Source of the DNA: Caulobacteraceae bacterium
GTDB taxonomy: Bacteria > Pseudomonadota > Alphaproteobacteria > Caulobacterales > Caulobacteraceae
DNA: 43,799 bases
Reading direction: 5' to 3'
Assembly: GCA_025450315.1 (NCBI GenBank)
Contig: JANWHQ010000116.1
Coordinates: 1-43,799, forward strand
Position numbers and translations under genes: made by a program. Below the pieces are notes generated by a model. It saw only the letters and a program-made list of their open reading frames with translations. It ran no database searches and was not told the DNA's origin. The first letter of the stretch is position 1; each line of letters starts with the position of its first letter. Shown piece after piece: positions 1 through 7,324 of this stretch.

Positions 1-227
1 AGATCTCGGGCGTCGGCCAAGGCCCGCGCGGGGGCGGACGCGGCGGCCCGGGCGGGCCCGGAGGCCGGGGCCGGCGGCCCGATCTCGGCGCGGCGGCGGC
101 CAAGCTGGGGATCTCCGAGGAGGCCCTGATGCAGGCGCTGGGCCCGCCGCCGCCGGACCTCGCCGCGGCGGCCGGGAAGCTGGGCGTGACCGAGCCGGCC
201 CTGAAGGCGGCGCTCGGGGTCCCCTGA
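1..227 (+). CDS. C-terminal part of a Gly-rich protein with a helical tandem repeat (partial)
   Basis: An open frame enters from the left edge (first whole codon at 3) and stops at TGA 225-227. The visible 74 residues begin with a Gly/Arg/Pro-rich stretch. Two copies of an about 21-residue unit follow: DLGAAAAKLGISEEALMQAL and DLAAAAGKLGVTEPALKAAL, separated by four prolines. The units look like short amphipathic helix-turn-helix repeats joined by a flexible linker. The start lies outside the window, and I cannot name a function. The gene ends 7 bases before the next ATG, so the acetyltransferase downstream is probably in the same transcript. Confidence 0.6.
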   Translation, partial: ISGVGQGPRGGGRGGPGGPGGRGRRPDLGAAAAKLGISEEALMQALGPPPPDLAAAAGKLGVTEPALKAALGVP

Positions 228-234
228 GCGGCCC

Positions 235-750
235 ATGACCCAGATCCTGACGCCGCGGCTCCGGCTGCGGCGCGCGCGCATCGAGGACGCCGGGCCTCTG
301 TTGGAGGTGTTTCGCGACCCGGAGGCCATGCGCTACTGGTCCACGCCCCCGCATGCCGGGCTCGAGGAGACGCGCCGCTTCGTCCAGGCCATGGTCGAGG
401 CGCCGGGCGACGTCAGCGACGACTTCGTGATCGAGCGGGAGGGCCGCGTCGTCGGCAAGGCCGGCTGCTGGCGCCTGCCCGAGGTGGGCTACATCCTGCA
501 CCCGGACCTCTGGGGCCAGGGCCTGGCGCGCGAGGCGATGCAGGCGGTGATCGGGCGCATGTTCGAGGTCCTCCGGCTCCCGGCCCTCACCGCCGACGTG
601 GACCCGCGCAACGCCCGTTCGCTGGGGCTGCTGAGCCGCCTGGGGTTCCGCGAGACCGGCCGGGCGGCGCGCACCTGCCGGGTCGGCGATGAGTGGTGCG
701 ACAGCGTCTATCTGCGCCTGGACGCCAGGGCCGGGGCCCCCTCTAGCTAG
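235..750 (+). CDS. GNAT family N-acetyltransferase (RimJ/RimL type)
   Basis: The 171-residue product has the usual length of a single-domain GNAT enzyme, which moves an acetyl group from acetyl-CoA to an amine. The N-terminal strand TPRLRLRRARIEDAGPLLEV is typical of the RimJ/RimL branch. The acetyl-CoA-binding motif A is seen around residues 92-103 (LWGQGLAREAM), followed by an N-A-R-S-L-G-L-L-x-x-L-G-F motif near the C terminus. The ATG at 235 follows the upstream stop by 7 bases. The substrate cannot be told from sequence. The last 8 bases overlap the end of the convergent serine hydrolase gene. Confidence 0.88.
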   Translation: MTQILTPRLRLRRARIEDAGPLLEVFRDPEAMRYWSTPPHAGLEETRRFVQAMVEAPGDVSDDFVIEREGRVVGKAGCWRLPEVGYILHPDLWGQGLAREAMQAVIGRMFEVLRLPALTADVDPRNARSLGLLSRLGFRETGRAARTCRVGDEWCDSVYLRLDARAGAPSS

Positions 751-1822
751 CCGCCGGGACAACCGGGCCTGAGGGCGTCGCCGGGGCAGGCGCGCCGGGC
801 GCCGCGCCATCGTGAAGGTCCACCACCGCGCGCGAGACGCCCGCCATCAGCGCCTGGCGCTCGGGGATCGGGCGGGTGGTCGAGGCGATGGTGACGGCGA
901 TGGCGTAGACATGGCCGTCGGGGGCGGTGATCAGGCCCACGTCGTTGTAGCCGGTGGAGAGGTCGCCCAGGTCCTGGCCGGTGCCGGTCTTGTGGCCGAT
1001 GCGCCAGCCCGGGCCGAGACCGGCGGGCAGCCGCGCGGGCCCGGTCTGGGTCATGCCGAGGATATCCAGGAAGCGCCTGGTCATGGCCGGACCCAGGAGG
1101 GCGCCGCGCTGCAGGCGCGCCAGGGCGTCCGCCAGGGCGCGGGGCTCGGCGCCGTCGGCCGGATCGTCGAGGTAATGCTCCAGCGCCTTGACGCGCCTGG
1201 GCATCGGCACCGCGTCGCGGGCGGTCCAGAAGGCCTGGCCGAACGAATATTCGGGCTTCCAGCGCACCGCGGCGATGCGGCTCTCCAGCACCTGCTCGGG
1301 CGGGCTGGCGCGGATGCCCAGGATGCGGCGCGCAGCCAGCGCCCGCCACACCGCCTTCTGGCCGCCGACCCGCTTCAGCAGGATGTCGTTGGCGGCGTTG
1401 TCGCTGTGCGCCAGCGCCAGCACCAAGAGCCCGTCGATGTTGGTCCGGTAGCCCTGGTCGGTCAGCAGCTTCTGGATCGGCTGGTTGAACACGCTCATGT
1501 CGCGCCGGGTCACCAGCACCGGATCGTCCAGCCTGAGGCGCCCGCGCTCGACCGCGTCGAACACCGCCAGCGCCGTCCACAGCTTGGCGACGCTCTGTTG
1601 CGGATAGGGCCGGTCGGCGTCGTGGCCGGCGACCCAGCCCGAGGCGACGTCCTCCACCGCAATGCCCACCCTGCCGTCGAAGCCGCCGGCCAGGGTGTCG
1701 ATGGCGTGCTGCAGCACCGCGGGGCCCGGCGGCGCAGGGGCCAGCGGCTCCAGCGGCGGAGTCGCGCAGGAGGGCAAAAGCAGCAGCGCGGAGAAGACCA
1801 GGGCGGTCAGCGGCAGACGCAT
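743..1822 (-). CDS. Exported class A beta-lactamase-like serine hydrolase (lipoprotein)
   Basis: The 359-residue product begins with a hydrophobic signal ending in a lipobox-like LLPSC, so Cys19 is a likely lipidation site and the protein should sit in the periplasm or on the outer membrane. The active-site motifs of the penicillin-recognising family are all present: S77-V-A-K80, S140-D-N142 and K278-T-G280. A glutamate (E176) lies 36 residues after the SDN serine, the spacing of Glu166 in class A enzymes. The following omega-loop region, up to the P-x-P near residue 206, is about 15 residues longer than usual. It could be a beta-lactamase or a cell-wall peptidase-like hydrolase; resistance should not be assumed. 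It is divergent from the MFS gene. Confidence 0.8.
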   Translation of the reverse strand: MRLPLTALVFSALLLLPSCATPPLEPLAPAPPGPAVLQHAIDTLAGGFDGRVGIAVEDVASGWVAGHDADRPYPQQSVAKLWTALAVFDAVERGRLRLDDPVLVTRRDMSVFNQPIQKLLTDQGYRTNIDGLLVLALAHSDNAANDILLKRVGGQKAVWRALAARRILGIRASPPEQVLESRIAAVRWKPEYSFGQAFWTARDAVPMPRRVKALEHYLDDPADGAEPRALADALARLQRGALLGPAMTRRFLDILGMTQTGPARLPAGLGPGWRIGHKTGTGQDLGDLSTGYNDVGLITAPDGHVYAIAVTIASTTRPIPERQALMAGVSRAVVDLHDGAAPGAPAPATPSGPVVPAAS

Positions 1823-1866
1823 CGGACAACAAGGCCATGGCCCAGCTGGCCGTCAACGTCCAAACC

Positions 1867-1894
1867 TTGACGCGCGGCGTTTCACCGCCCAATC
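1867..1894 (+). promoter_or_regulatory. Candidate housekeeping promoter for the MFS gene
   Basis: TTGACGC at 1867-1873 and GCCCAATC at 1887-1894 are separated by 13 bases. This fits the Caulobacter vegetative-sigma consensus (TTGaCgS, 10-14 bases, GCtANAWC) at most positions, including spacing. It lies 37 bases before the GTG start of the transporter. The match is by eye only. Confidence 0.5.
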
Positions 1895-1930
1895 GATGGG
1901 GCGGGCGCGCAGTCGCGTGAGGATCAAGCC

Positions 1931-3250
1931 GTGACTGTGGCGTCATCGGGTCGACAAGCCGCCGGCGCGGCCGAGCAGGCGCGGGTCCCGCCCCGCCAGA
2001 TCGCCGCGGCGGTCGTCGGCAACGCGCTGGAGTTCTACGACTTCACCACCTACGCCCTGTTCGCCACGGCGCTGGGACGAACCTTCTTCCCCTCGCACAC
2101 GCCGTTCGAGAGCCTGATGATGTCGCTCCTGACCTTCGCGGTCGGGTTCGTCTCCCGGCCCGTGGGCGCCCTGGTGATCGGGCGCATCGGCGACCGGCTG
2201 GGCCGCAAGCCGGCGATGCTGCTGAGCTTCTCCCTGATGGGCCTGGGCATGCTGGGGCTGGTGCTGATCCCGCCCTACGCCCTGATCGGTCCGGCGGCGC
2301 CGGCGCTGCTCGTGGTCTGCCGGCTGGTGCAGGGGTTCGCGCTGGGCGGCGAGGTCGGACCCACCACCGCCTTCCTGATCGAGGCGGCGCGGCCGGAACG
2401 GCGGGGCCTGGTCGGATCCTGGCAAAGCGCCAGCCAGGCAGTCGCCTCCCTGGCCGGCGCCTCGATCGGCCTGCTCCTTGCCCACCTGCTGACCCAGGCC
2501 CAGCTCGACGCCTTCGGCTGGCGCATCGCCTTCGGCGTCGGCGCCCTGGTGCTGCCGTTCGGCCTCTGGCTGAGGCGCACCCTGCCCGAGACCCTGCACC
2601 GCCGCGAGCCCGCCGCCGGTCCCGGCGGGGCGGGCTGGAAGGTCCACGTGCGGCCCATGCTGCTGGGGCTGATGCTGATCATGAGCTTCACCACCTCGAC
2701 CTATGTGCTGCTCTACATGACCACCTTCGCCGCCCAGACCCTGCGTATGAGCCAGGGGGCGAGCTTCGCCGCCTCGGTGGCCAACGGAATCTCGGGCGTG
2801 GTGTTCACCTTGCTGGGCGGGGCGCTCTCCGACCGGCTGGGACGCAGGCCGGTGATGATCACCGCGCGCACGCTGTTCCTGCTCTGCACCCTGCCGGCAT
2901 TTCTCCTGATGCTGCACTTCCGCAACGCCGGCACGGTGATGCTGTGCACGGGGGTGATGAGCGCCTTCAGTTCGATGAGCGTGGGCCCGGCGCTGGTGGC
3001 CATGAGCGAGTCCATGCGCAAGGACATGCGCAGCATGGGCCTGGCGGTGATCTACGCCCTGGGCGTGACCGTCTTCGGCGGCGTGGCCCAGCCCCTGGTG
3101 ACCTGGATGATCAAGGTCATGACCAGTCCCATGGCCCCGGCCTGGTACATGATGGCCGCCGCCCTGGTCGGCATCCTCGCCATGTACCTGATGCCCGAGA
3201 CCCGGCCCGCCCCGGCCGTGATCGAGGTGGCGCCCATCGAGCTGGCCTAG
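1931..3250 (+). CDS. MFS transporter, metabolite:H+ symporter (MHS) type
   Basis: The 439-residue product has the length and hydrophobic pattern of a 12-helix major facilitator. The N-terminal segment with NALEFYDFTTYALFA, the loop GRIGDRLGRKPAM between helices 2 and 3, and RLVQGFALGGEVG are hallmarks of the MHS subfamily, which co-transports organic acids, betaines or aromatic acids with protons. A second G-x-L-S-D-R-L-G-R-R-P loop begins the C-terminal half. The start is GTG at 1931, preceded by a GAGGA-like ribosome site. It ends 7 bases before the convergent Rieske oxygenase gene, so uptake of that enzyme's aromatic or carboxylate substrate is a reasonable guess. The real substrate is unknown. 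Confidence 0.88.
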   Translation: MTVASSGRQAAGAAEQARVPPRQIAAAVVGNALEFYDFTTYALFATALGRTFFPSHTPFESLMMSLLTFAVGFVSRPVGALVIGRIGDRLGRKPAMLLSFSLMGLGMLGLVLIPPYALIGPAAPALLVVCRLVQGFALGGEVGPTTAFLIEAARPERRGLVGSWQSASQAVASLAGASIGLLLAHLLTQAQLDAFGWRIAFGVGALVLPFGLWLRRTLPETLHRREPAAGPGGAGWKVHVRPMLLGLMLIMSFTTSTYVLLYMTTFAAQTLRMSQGASFAASVANGISGVVFTLLGGALSDRLGRRPVMITARTLFLLCTLPAFLLMLHFRNAGTVMLCTGVMSAFSSMSVGPALVAMSESMRKDMRSMGLAVIYALGVTVFGGVAQPLVTWMIKVMTSPMAPAWYMMAAALVGILAMYLMPETRPAPAVIEVAPIELA

Positions 3251-3257
3251 GAGTCCC

Positions 3258-4532
3258 CTACTCGGCCGCGAGCGCCGGCGGGTTGAAGGCGTCGATCTCG
3301 CGCCAGTCCTGGGTCTTGGGATAGGCGAAGGAGATCGCGCGGATGCGGTTGAAGGTCACGTCCGGCCCGTTGAACGAGGTCTCGCCGGTCTCCTGGAACC
3401 TGGCCACCGCGCGCAGCATCTGGCTGCGGGCGCGGATGATGACGTGGTCGCAGCTGCCGAGGAACTCCTTGGAGCGGTCCACGATCGGGCCCATCGACTC
3501 CTGCACGGCGAAGTCCTCGTAGGCGTTGCCGCGGCCGACGATGCCGGACCAGTGGCCTTCCTTCATCGCCTGACGGTCCTGCCGCCAGAGGTCGGAGGAG
3601 TCGCCCATGTCGGAGTTGAAGTAGTCCGGGTCGCCCGAGGTGGCGCCGAAGCTGCGCATGCGGTCGCGCTCCAGCGGGGCGTGGGGGTTGTACATGATGT
3701 ACCACTGGGCGGTGGTGTGGTCGTCGATCGGGATCGAGCAGCAGACGATCGCCGCCCCGCCGGGCGTGGAGGGGATGAACGAGAAGAACGGCAGCGAGAC
3801 CTCGCGGATGCGGGCGTACCAGAGGTCCTTGCCCGTCTCGCGCAGGGCGCCTTCGCGGAAGCCGTAGGGCGTCTCGAGGAACTCGAACTGCGGCGCGCCG
3901 TCGTTCAGCATGTAGTCGGACTCGGCCCGGAACATCTGGCGGCCGCGCATGCTGCCGAGGTTGGCCGCGTGCAGGAAGCCGACGTGGGCGCTGTCGAGCA
4001 GCGCCTCCAGGCCCTGCAGCCAGTTGGTCTTGATGATCCCGCGGGTGGGCTGGATGTGGTCGTCCGGCAGGTGGGTGAACTCGTAGTCGGGGAAGCGCGG
4101 CGGGTTGTCCTGGTGCTTGCCGAGGTAGACCCAGATGATGCCGCCGGCCTCGCGGACCGGATGGCTGCGCACCGGCACGTTGGCGGCGAAGCGTTCGCGG
4201 CGCGCCTCCGGCTCGGTGGGAGTGTCGACGCACTGGCCTTCGACGCTGAACTTCCAGCCGTGGAAGATGCAGCGCAGGCCGTCGCCCTCGTTGCGCGCCA
4301 GCGCCAGCGAGGCGCAGCGGTGGGGGCAGCCCTCGGCCATGAAGCCCACCCGGCCGGAGGTGGCGCGGAAGGCCACGAAGTTCTCGCCGAACAGCCGCAC
4401 CCGCTCGGGCGCGCCGTCGACCTCCAGCTTGGCCGCCCGGCAGGCCGGCACCCAGTATTCCCGGAGCATGTCGCCCATGGGCGTGCCCGGGCCGATGCGG
4501 GTGAGCAGCTCGTTCTGTTCGGGGGTGAGCAT
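3258..4532 (-). CDS. Rieske non-heme iron oxygenase, alpha subunit (phthalate 4,5-dioxygenase-like)
   Basis: The 424-residue product is a ring-hydroxylating or O-demethylating oxygenase. The Rieske [2Fe-2S] ligands are C69-P-H71 and C88-I-F-H91. The mononuclear iron site is seen as E176-A-L-L-D180-x-x-H183-x4-H188, with a later Asp in LGSCDHVIIRAR as the likely third ligand. The opening LTPEQNELLTRIGPGTPMG and the overall length match the phthalate dioxygenase branch, which needs a separate reductase. No reductase gene is visible nearby. The ATG is preceded by AGAGG. It is the last gene of the minus-strand aromatic cluster but is separated from the FAH gene by 112 bases that may carry its own promoter. 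Confidence 0.88.
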   Translation of the reverse strand: MLTPEQNELLTRIGPGTPMGDMLREYWVPACRAAKLEVDGAPERVRLFGENFVAFRATSGRVGFMAEGCPHRCASLALARNEGDGLRCIFHGWKFSVEGQCVDTPTEPEARRERFAANVPVRSHPVREAGGIIWVYLGKHQDNPPRFPDYEFTHLPDDHIQPTRGIIKTNWLQGLEALLDSAHVGFLHAANLGSMRGRQMFRAESDYMLNDGAPQFEFLETPYGFREGALRETGKDLWYARIREVSLPFFSFIPSTPGGAAIVCCSIPIDDHTTAQWYIMYNPHAPLERDRMRSFGATSGDPDYFNSDMGDSSDLWRQDRQAMKEGHWSGIVGRGNAYEDFAVQESMGPIVDRSKEFLGSCDHVIIRARSQMLRAVARFQETGETSFNGPDVTFNRIRAISFAYPKTQDWREIDAFNPPALAAE

Positions 4533-4557
4533 GGGCTAAGCCTCTGGCGCGCGTTTC

Positions 4558-4582
4558 CTGAAAGCTATTTTGCTCCTGTCAA
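4558..4582 (-). promoter_or_regulatory. Candidate promoter for the Rieske oxygenase gene
   Basis: In the gap before the Rieske gene the minus strand carries a perfect TTGACA (4582 to 4577) followed by G. Ten bases later comes GCTTTCAG (4565 to 4558), a partial fit to the Caulobacter -10 form GCtANAWC. It sits about 25 bases before the ATG. The -35 is convincing and the -10 is weak. Confidence 0.35.
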
Positions 4583-4644
4583 CGATCCCAGCCAGGAGAC
4601 CCGTAGTGCTATCACTCCGGGCGCCAGCTTCGCGAATGAGCCCG

Positions 4645-5466
4645 CTACTCCTTGAGCCCCGCGCCCAGCGCCACGCCCAGCACCTTCTCCGAGGCCGACG
4701 GCGGCCAGCCGGCTTCGTCCGACACCGGCGCCGCGCCCTCGACGATGAGGCTCTCCAGCACCCCCAGCCCCTCGCACTCGACCGTCACCACGTCGCCCGG
4801 CTGCACCGGGCGGGAGTTGGCCGGGGTGCCCGAGAAGATCATGTCGCCGGGGCAGAGCGTCATCATCCGCGCCAGGTCGCAGACCAGGTAGGCCATGTCC
4901 CAGATCATGCCCTTCAGGCTGGACTCCTGGACGACCTTGCCGTTCACCCGCGTGCGCAGCACCTGGGCGGCCGGCGTCCAGCCTTGGACCAGCCCCGGCC
5001 CGGCCACGCCCAGGGTGTCGGCGCCCTTGACCCTCAGCATCGAGCCGCGGTCGGCGTCGCGGAAGTCGTGCAGGGCGAAGTCGTTGGCCAGGCAGTAGCC
5101 GGCGACGTAGTCCGGCGCCTCGTCCATGCGCACGTTCCTGCAGGTGCGGCCGATGACGATGGCCACCTCGCCCTCGTAGTTCAGATACTGGCAGCCCAGC
5201 GGGCGGACCACCGCGCCCCTGTGGCTGTTCAGGCAGCTCGGCGGCTTCATGAAGTAGTTGGGCGCCGGCGGGCAATCGGCCTTCAACTCCTCCAGCCGGT
5301 TGCGGTAGTTCAGGTGGGCGCAGATGATCTTGGTGGGCTCGGCCGGCGGCAGGTGGACGGCGTCCTCGCATGCGATGGCGCGGCCGTCCTGGGCGAGCAG
5401 CAGATCCCCCTCCCGGCGCATCTCCACCACCGCGCCGTCCAGCAGGATGCGGCGGGTCTCGATCAT
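4645..5466 (-). CDS. Fumarylacetoacetate hydrolase (FAH) family protein
   Basis: The 273-residue product belongs to the FAH/HpcE superfamily. These metal-dependent enzymes cleave or isomerise the acyl-pyruvate-like products of aromatic ring opening. The metal ligands are visible as E98-G-E100 in the motif NYEGEVAIVIGR and as D129 in CLANDFALHDF. The sequence KPPSCLNSHRGAVVRP forms the expected active-site lid region. The start codon overlaps the stop of the NTF2-like gene in a 4-base ATGA, indicating translational coupling. In this operon it probably acts after the intradiol dioxygenase. Whether it is a hydrolase, isomerase or decarboxylase cannot be decided from motifs. The same frame stays open far upstream, but that extension is compositional noise. 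Confidence 0.87.
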   Translation of the reverse strand: MIETRRILLDGAVVEMRREGDLLLAQDGRAIACEDAVHLPPAEPTKIICAHLNYRNRLEELKADCPPAPNYFMKPPSCLNSHRGAVVRPLGCQYLNYEGEVAIVIGRTCRNVRMDEAPDYVAGYCLANDFALHDFRDADRGSMLRVKGADTLGVAGPGLVQGWTPAAQVLRTRVNGKVVQESSLKGMIWDMAYLVCDLARMMTLCPGDMIFSGTPANSRPVQPGDVVTVECEGLGVLESLIVEGAAPVSDEAGWPPSASEKVLGVALGAGLKE

Positions 5467-5924
5467 GGCGCCTTGGTCGGATAGCCGCGGCCGGCGTAGT
5501 CGAAGCCCCCGAGCTCGAGGGCCTGCAGCGAGGCGTCCTGGGGCGAGGCGTAATAGGCGCGGATCTCGGCGATCAGCCCCGAGGGGCTGAAGAGGTACCA
5601 CTCGTCGCCGCGCAGGATGACGCCCGAAGCGCGCTTGAAGTGGGTCCACTCGATCACCGCGCGCCCGGTGGGCGGATCGCAGATCACCTGGTCGACGGTC
5701 CAGAACGAGCCCAGGGTCTCGACCGCCGCCTTCCAGCGCTGGGCGATGGTCCGGGCCCCCCGGAACGGCCCCTGGTACATGCCGGGCGGGAAGTAGTGGA
5801 CCGCGTCGGGCTCGAAGTGGCAGGCGATGTTGTCGACGATCCCGGAGTTGCAGTCGTCGAAGTAGGCGCGGATGCGCCGCTCCATGCCCTCGGCCGTGAG
5901 GGCGCCCCCTGCCCCGCCGCTCAT
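5463..5924 (-). CDS. NTF2/SnoaL-like domain protein
   Basis: The 153-residue product looks like a single cone-shaped NTF2-like domain. It opens with a helix (MERRIRAYFDDCNSGIVDNI), continues with CHFEPDAVHYFPPGMYQGPF, and ends in strands with the usual W-T-x-D-Q-V-I and V-I-E-W-T-H patterns. Such proteins act as small isomerases, cyclases or hydrolases, or as beta-subunit-like partners of ring-hydroxylating oxygenases. I chose the ATG at 5924, two bases after the stop of the dioxygenase gene. An in-frame ATG at 5885 is the alternative. Its 3' end overlaps the FAH start (ATGA). The function is unknown beyond its place in an aromatic-degradation operon. Confidence 0.75.
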   Translation of the reverse strand: MSGGAGGALTAEGMERRIRAYFDDCNSGIVDNIACHFEPDAVHYFPPGMYQGPFRGARTIAQRWKAAVETLGSFWTVDQVICDPPTGRAVIEWTHFKRASGVILRGDEWYLFSPSGLIAEIRAYYASPQDASLQALELGGFDYAGRGYPTKAP

Positions 5925-5926
5925 GG

Positions 5927-6856
5927 TCAGGCCGGCTCCCTGCGCACCTCGACGCGGGTCTCGGACTTGCCCGAGACCGGCGGGGTGGGCAGCCAGGCCT
6001 CGCCCGGCTCCAGCACGAAGGTGAAGTCCAGGCTGTACCAGGGCCCCTTGACGTCCGGATCGGGCGCCGGCTCGTCCTCGTGCAGCACATAGCGGCCGAT
6101 CAGCGAGCGGGTCGCGCCGAACTGGGCGTCGGTCTCCAGGTGCTCGTCGTCGGCGCTGTAGACCTGGGACGCCTGGGTCTTGAAGCCGGGCTTGTAGATC
6201 AGCGAGTGCAGGTGGGCGGGGCGCATGGGGTGGCGGCCCTGGGCGATCAGCAGCTGCTCGGTCGGTCCGTCCTTGGGCACCGGATAGCCGGCCGGCTTGA
6301 TCGAGCGGTAGGCGAAGACGCCCTTGTCGTCGGTGAAGAACTTGCCGCGCAGGTTCCACTCGGCCTGGGTCGGGTCCTGGTTCTCGTAGAGGCCCACGGT
6401 GGAGGCGTGCCAGACGTCGACCTCGGCGCCGGCCACCGGCCGCCCCTGGCGGTCCTGCACGTGGCCGGTGAAGAACAGCGGGACCCCTTCGGTGGGCGAG
6501 CGCACGATCGAAGCGCCGTTGGGCGTCACCGGCGAGCCCGCCCGCCAGAACGGGCCCAGCAGGTTGGCCGTGGTCGGCTCGCCGTCGCCGTTGTTCATCA
6601 GGCAGACCAGGGCCGAGAGCCCCAGGCTGCCCGCCATAAGCCGCACCTCGTTGTGGCTGGCGGTGGTCAGCTGGCCCAGCCGCGCGATGATGTTGATCGC
6701 CTGGTCGAACTCACGCTCGGTCAGGCGCACCTCGCGGGCGAAGCCGTGCAGATGCCGGATCAGCGCCTGCAGGATCTCCTTCAGCCGGGGATCCTGCGTG
6801 CGGCGGGTCTCGTCGAGCACCGCCTCGGTCAGCTGCGCTTCGTTCTCGATGATCAT
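5927..6856 (-). CDS. Intradiol ring-cleavage dioxygenase (catechol/hydroxyquinol 1,2-dioxygenase type)
   Basis: The 309-residue product has the N-terminal helical dimerisation domain (about 1-100, ending NLLGPFWRAGSP) followed by the catalytic beta-sandwich. The four Fe(III) ligands are visible: Tyr157 (GLYENQD), Tyr191 (AGYPVP), His215 and His217 (RPAHLH). The enzyme inserts O2 between the two hydroxylated carbons of a catechol or hydroxyquinol ring to give a muconate or maleylacetate precursor. The long N-terminal domain and PFWRAGSP favour the hydroxyquinol 1,2-dioxygenase group, but substrate choice is inferred. A strong GGAGG lies 7 bases before the ATG. It lies between the DUF6152-like and NTF2-like genes in the same operon. 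Confidence 0.92.
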   Translation of the reverse strand: MIIENEAQLTEAVLDETRRTQDPRLKEILQALIRHLHGFAREVRLTEREFDQAINIIARLGQLTTASHNEVRLMAGSLGLSALVCLMNNGDGEPTTANLLGPFWRAGSPVTPNGASIVRSPTEGVPLFFTGHVQDRQGRPVAGAEVDVWHASTVGLYENQDPTQAEWNLRGKFFTDDKGVFAYRSIKPAGYPVPKDGPTEQLLIAQGRHPMRPAHLHSLIYKPGFKTQASQVYSADDEHLETDAQFGATRSLIGRYVLHEDEPAPDPDVKGPWYSLDFTFVLEPGEAWLPTPPVSGKSETRVEVRREPA

Positions 6857-6887
6857 GACTCGCCTCCTCGCCCGTGCGGGCGTCGGC

Positions 6888-7310
6888 CTACTGCTTGCCT
6901 TCGGCGGCCGCGGCGCCGCCGCGCTGGGGCAGGTTGTACATGGTCTTGCCGTTGGGCCAGGTCACCGAGGCGTCGAAACCGCCCTTGCGCCCGTCCTTCA
7001 GAGGATGGATCGACAAGGTCACCTTGTCGCCCGCGCTCAGCGTGTGCTTGGACCAGCCGTTGCGGCCCAGATAGCTCGGGCTCATCCCCTCCACGCCGTA
7101 CTGCTCCACGCCGCCCGCGGCCGTCGGAACCTCGAAGTCGATCCAGGTGTGCGGCTGGGTCCACTGGAAGTCCTTCACCGTCCCGGTCAGGCTCACCGTG
7201 TGCTCCATGTCGAACATCGCCGTCGAATGGTGCGCATAGGCCGGCGCGCCCAGGGCCGTGGCCGCCAGGACCAGGGCCGCCGTGCGGACCGGGGCGAATT
7301 TGAGTCTCAT
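6888..7310 (-). CDS. Secreted DUF6152-type small protein
   Basis: The 140-residue product has a clear Sec signal peptide (MRLKFAPVRTAALVL, cleavage after APAYA) followed by a mature domain beginning HHSTAMFDMEHTVSLTGTV. The pattern HxS...G-T-V-x-x-F-x-W-x-x-P-H-x-W is what I remember for DUF6152 proteins, which look like small periplasmic beta-barrel or OB-like folds. The start at 7310 is chosen because GGAGAG (7323-7318) is spaced 7 bases before it. An ATG at 7325 that overlaps the upstream stop is in frame but would bury that site. Biochemical function is unknown; being inside an aromatic operon it may bind a substrate or cofactor outside the cytoplasm. Confidence 0.72.
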   Translation of the reverse strand: MRLKFAPVRTAALVLAATALGAPAYAHHSTAMFDMEHTVSLTGTVKDFQWTQPHTWIDFEVPTAAGGVEQYGVEGMSPSYLGRNGWSKHTLSAGDKVTLSIHPLKDGRKGGFDASVTWPNGKTMYNLPQRGGAAAAEGKQ

Positions 7311-7324
7311 CGTCTTGCTCTCCA

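Noticed and set aside
743-1822. Loss of the class A general base (Glu166) in the serine hydrolase.
   Set aside because: At first R-W-K-P-E-Y looked like a mutated Glu166 motif, but Glu176 lies exactly 36 residues after the SDN serine, so the base is probably present and the loop is simply longer.
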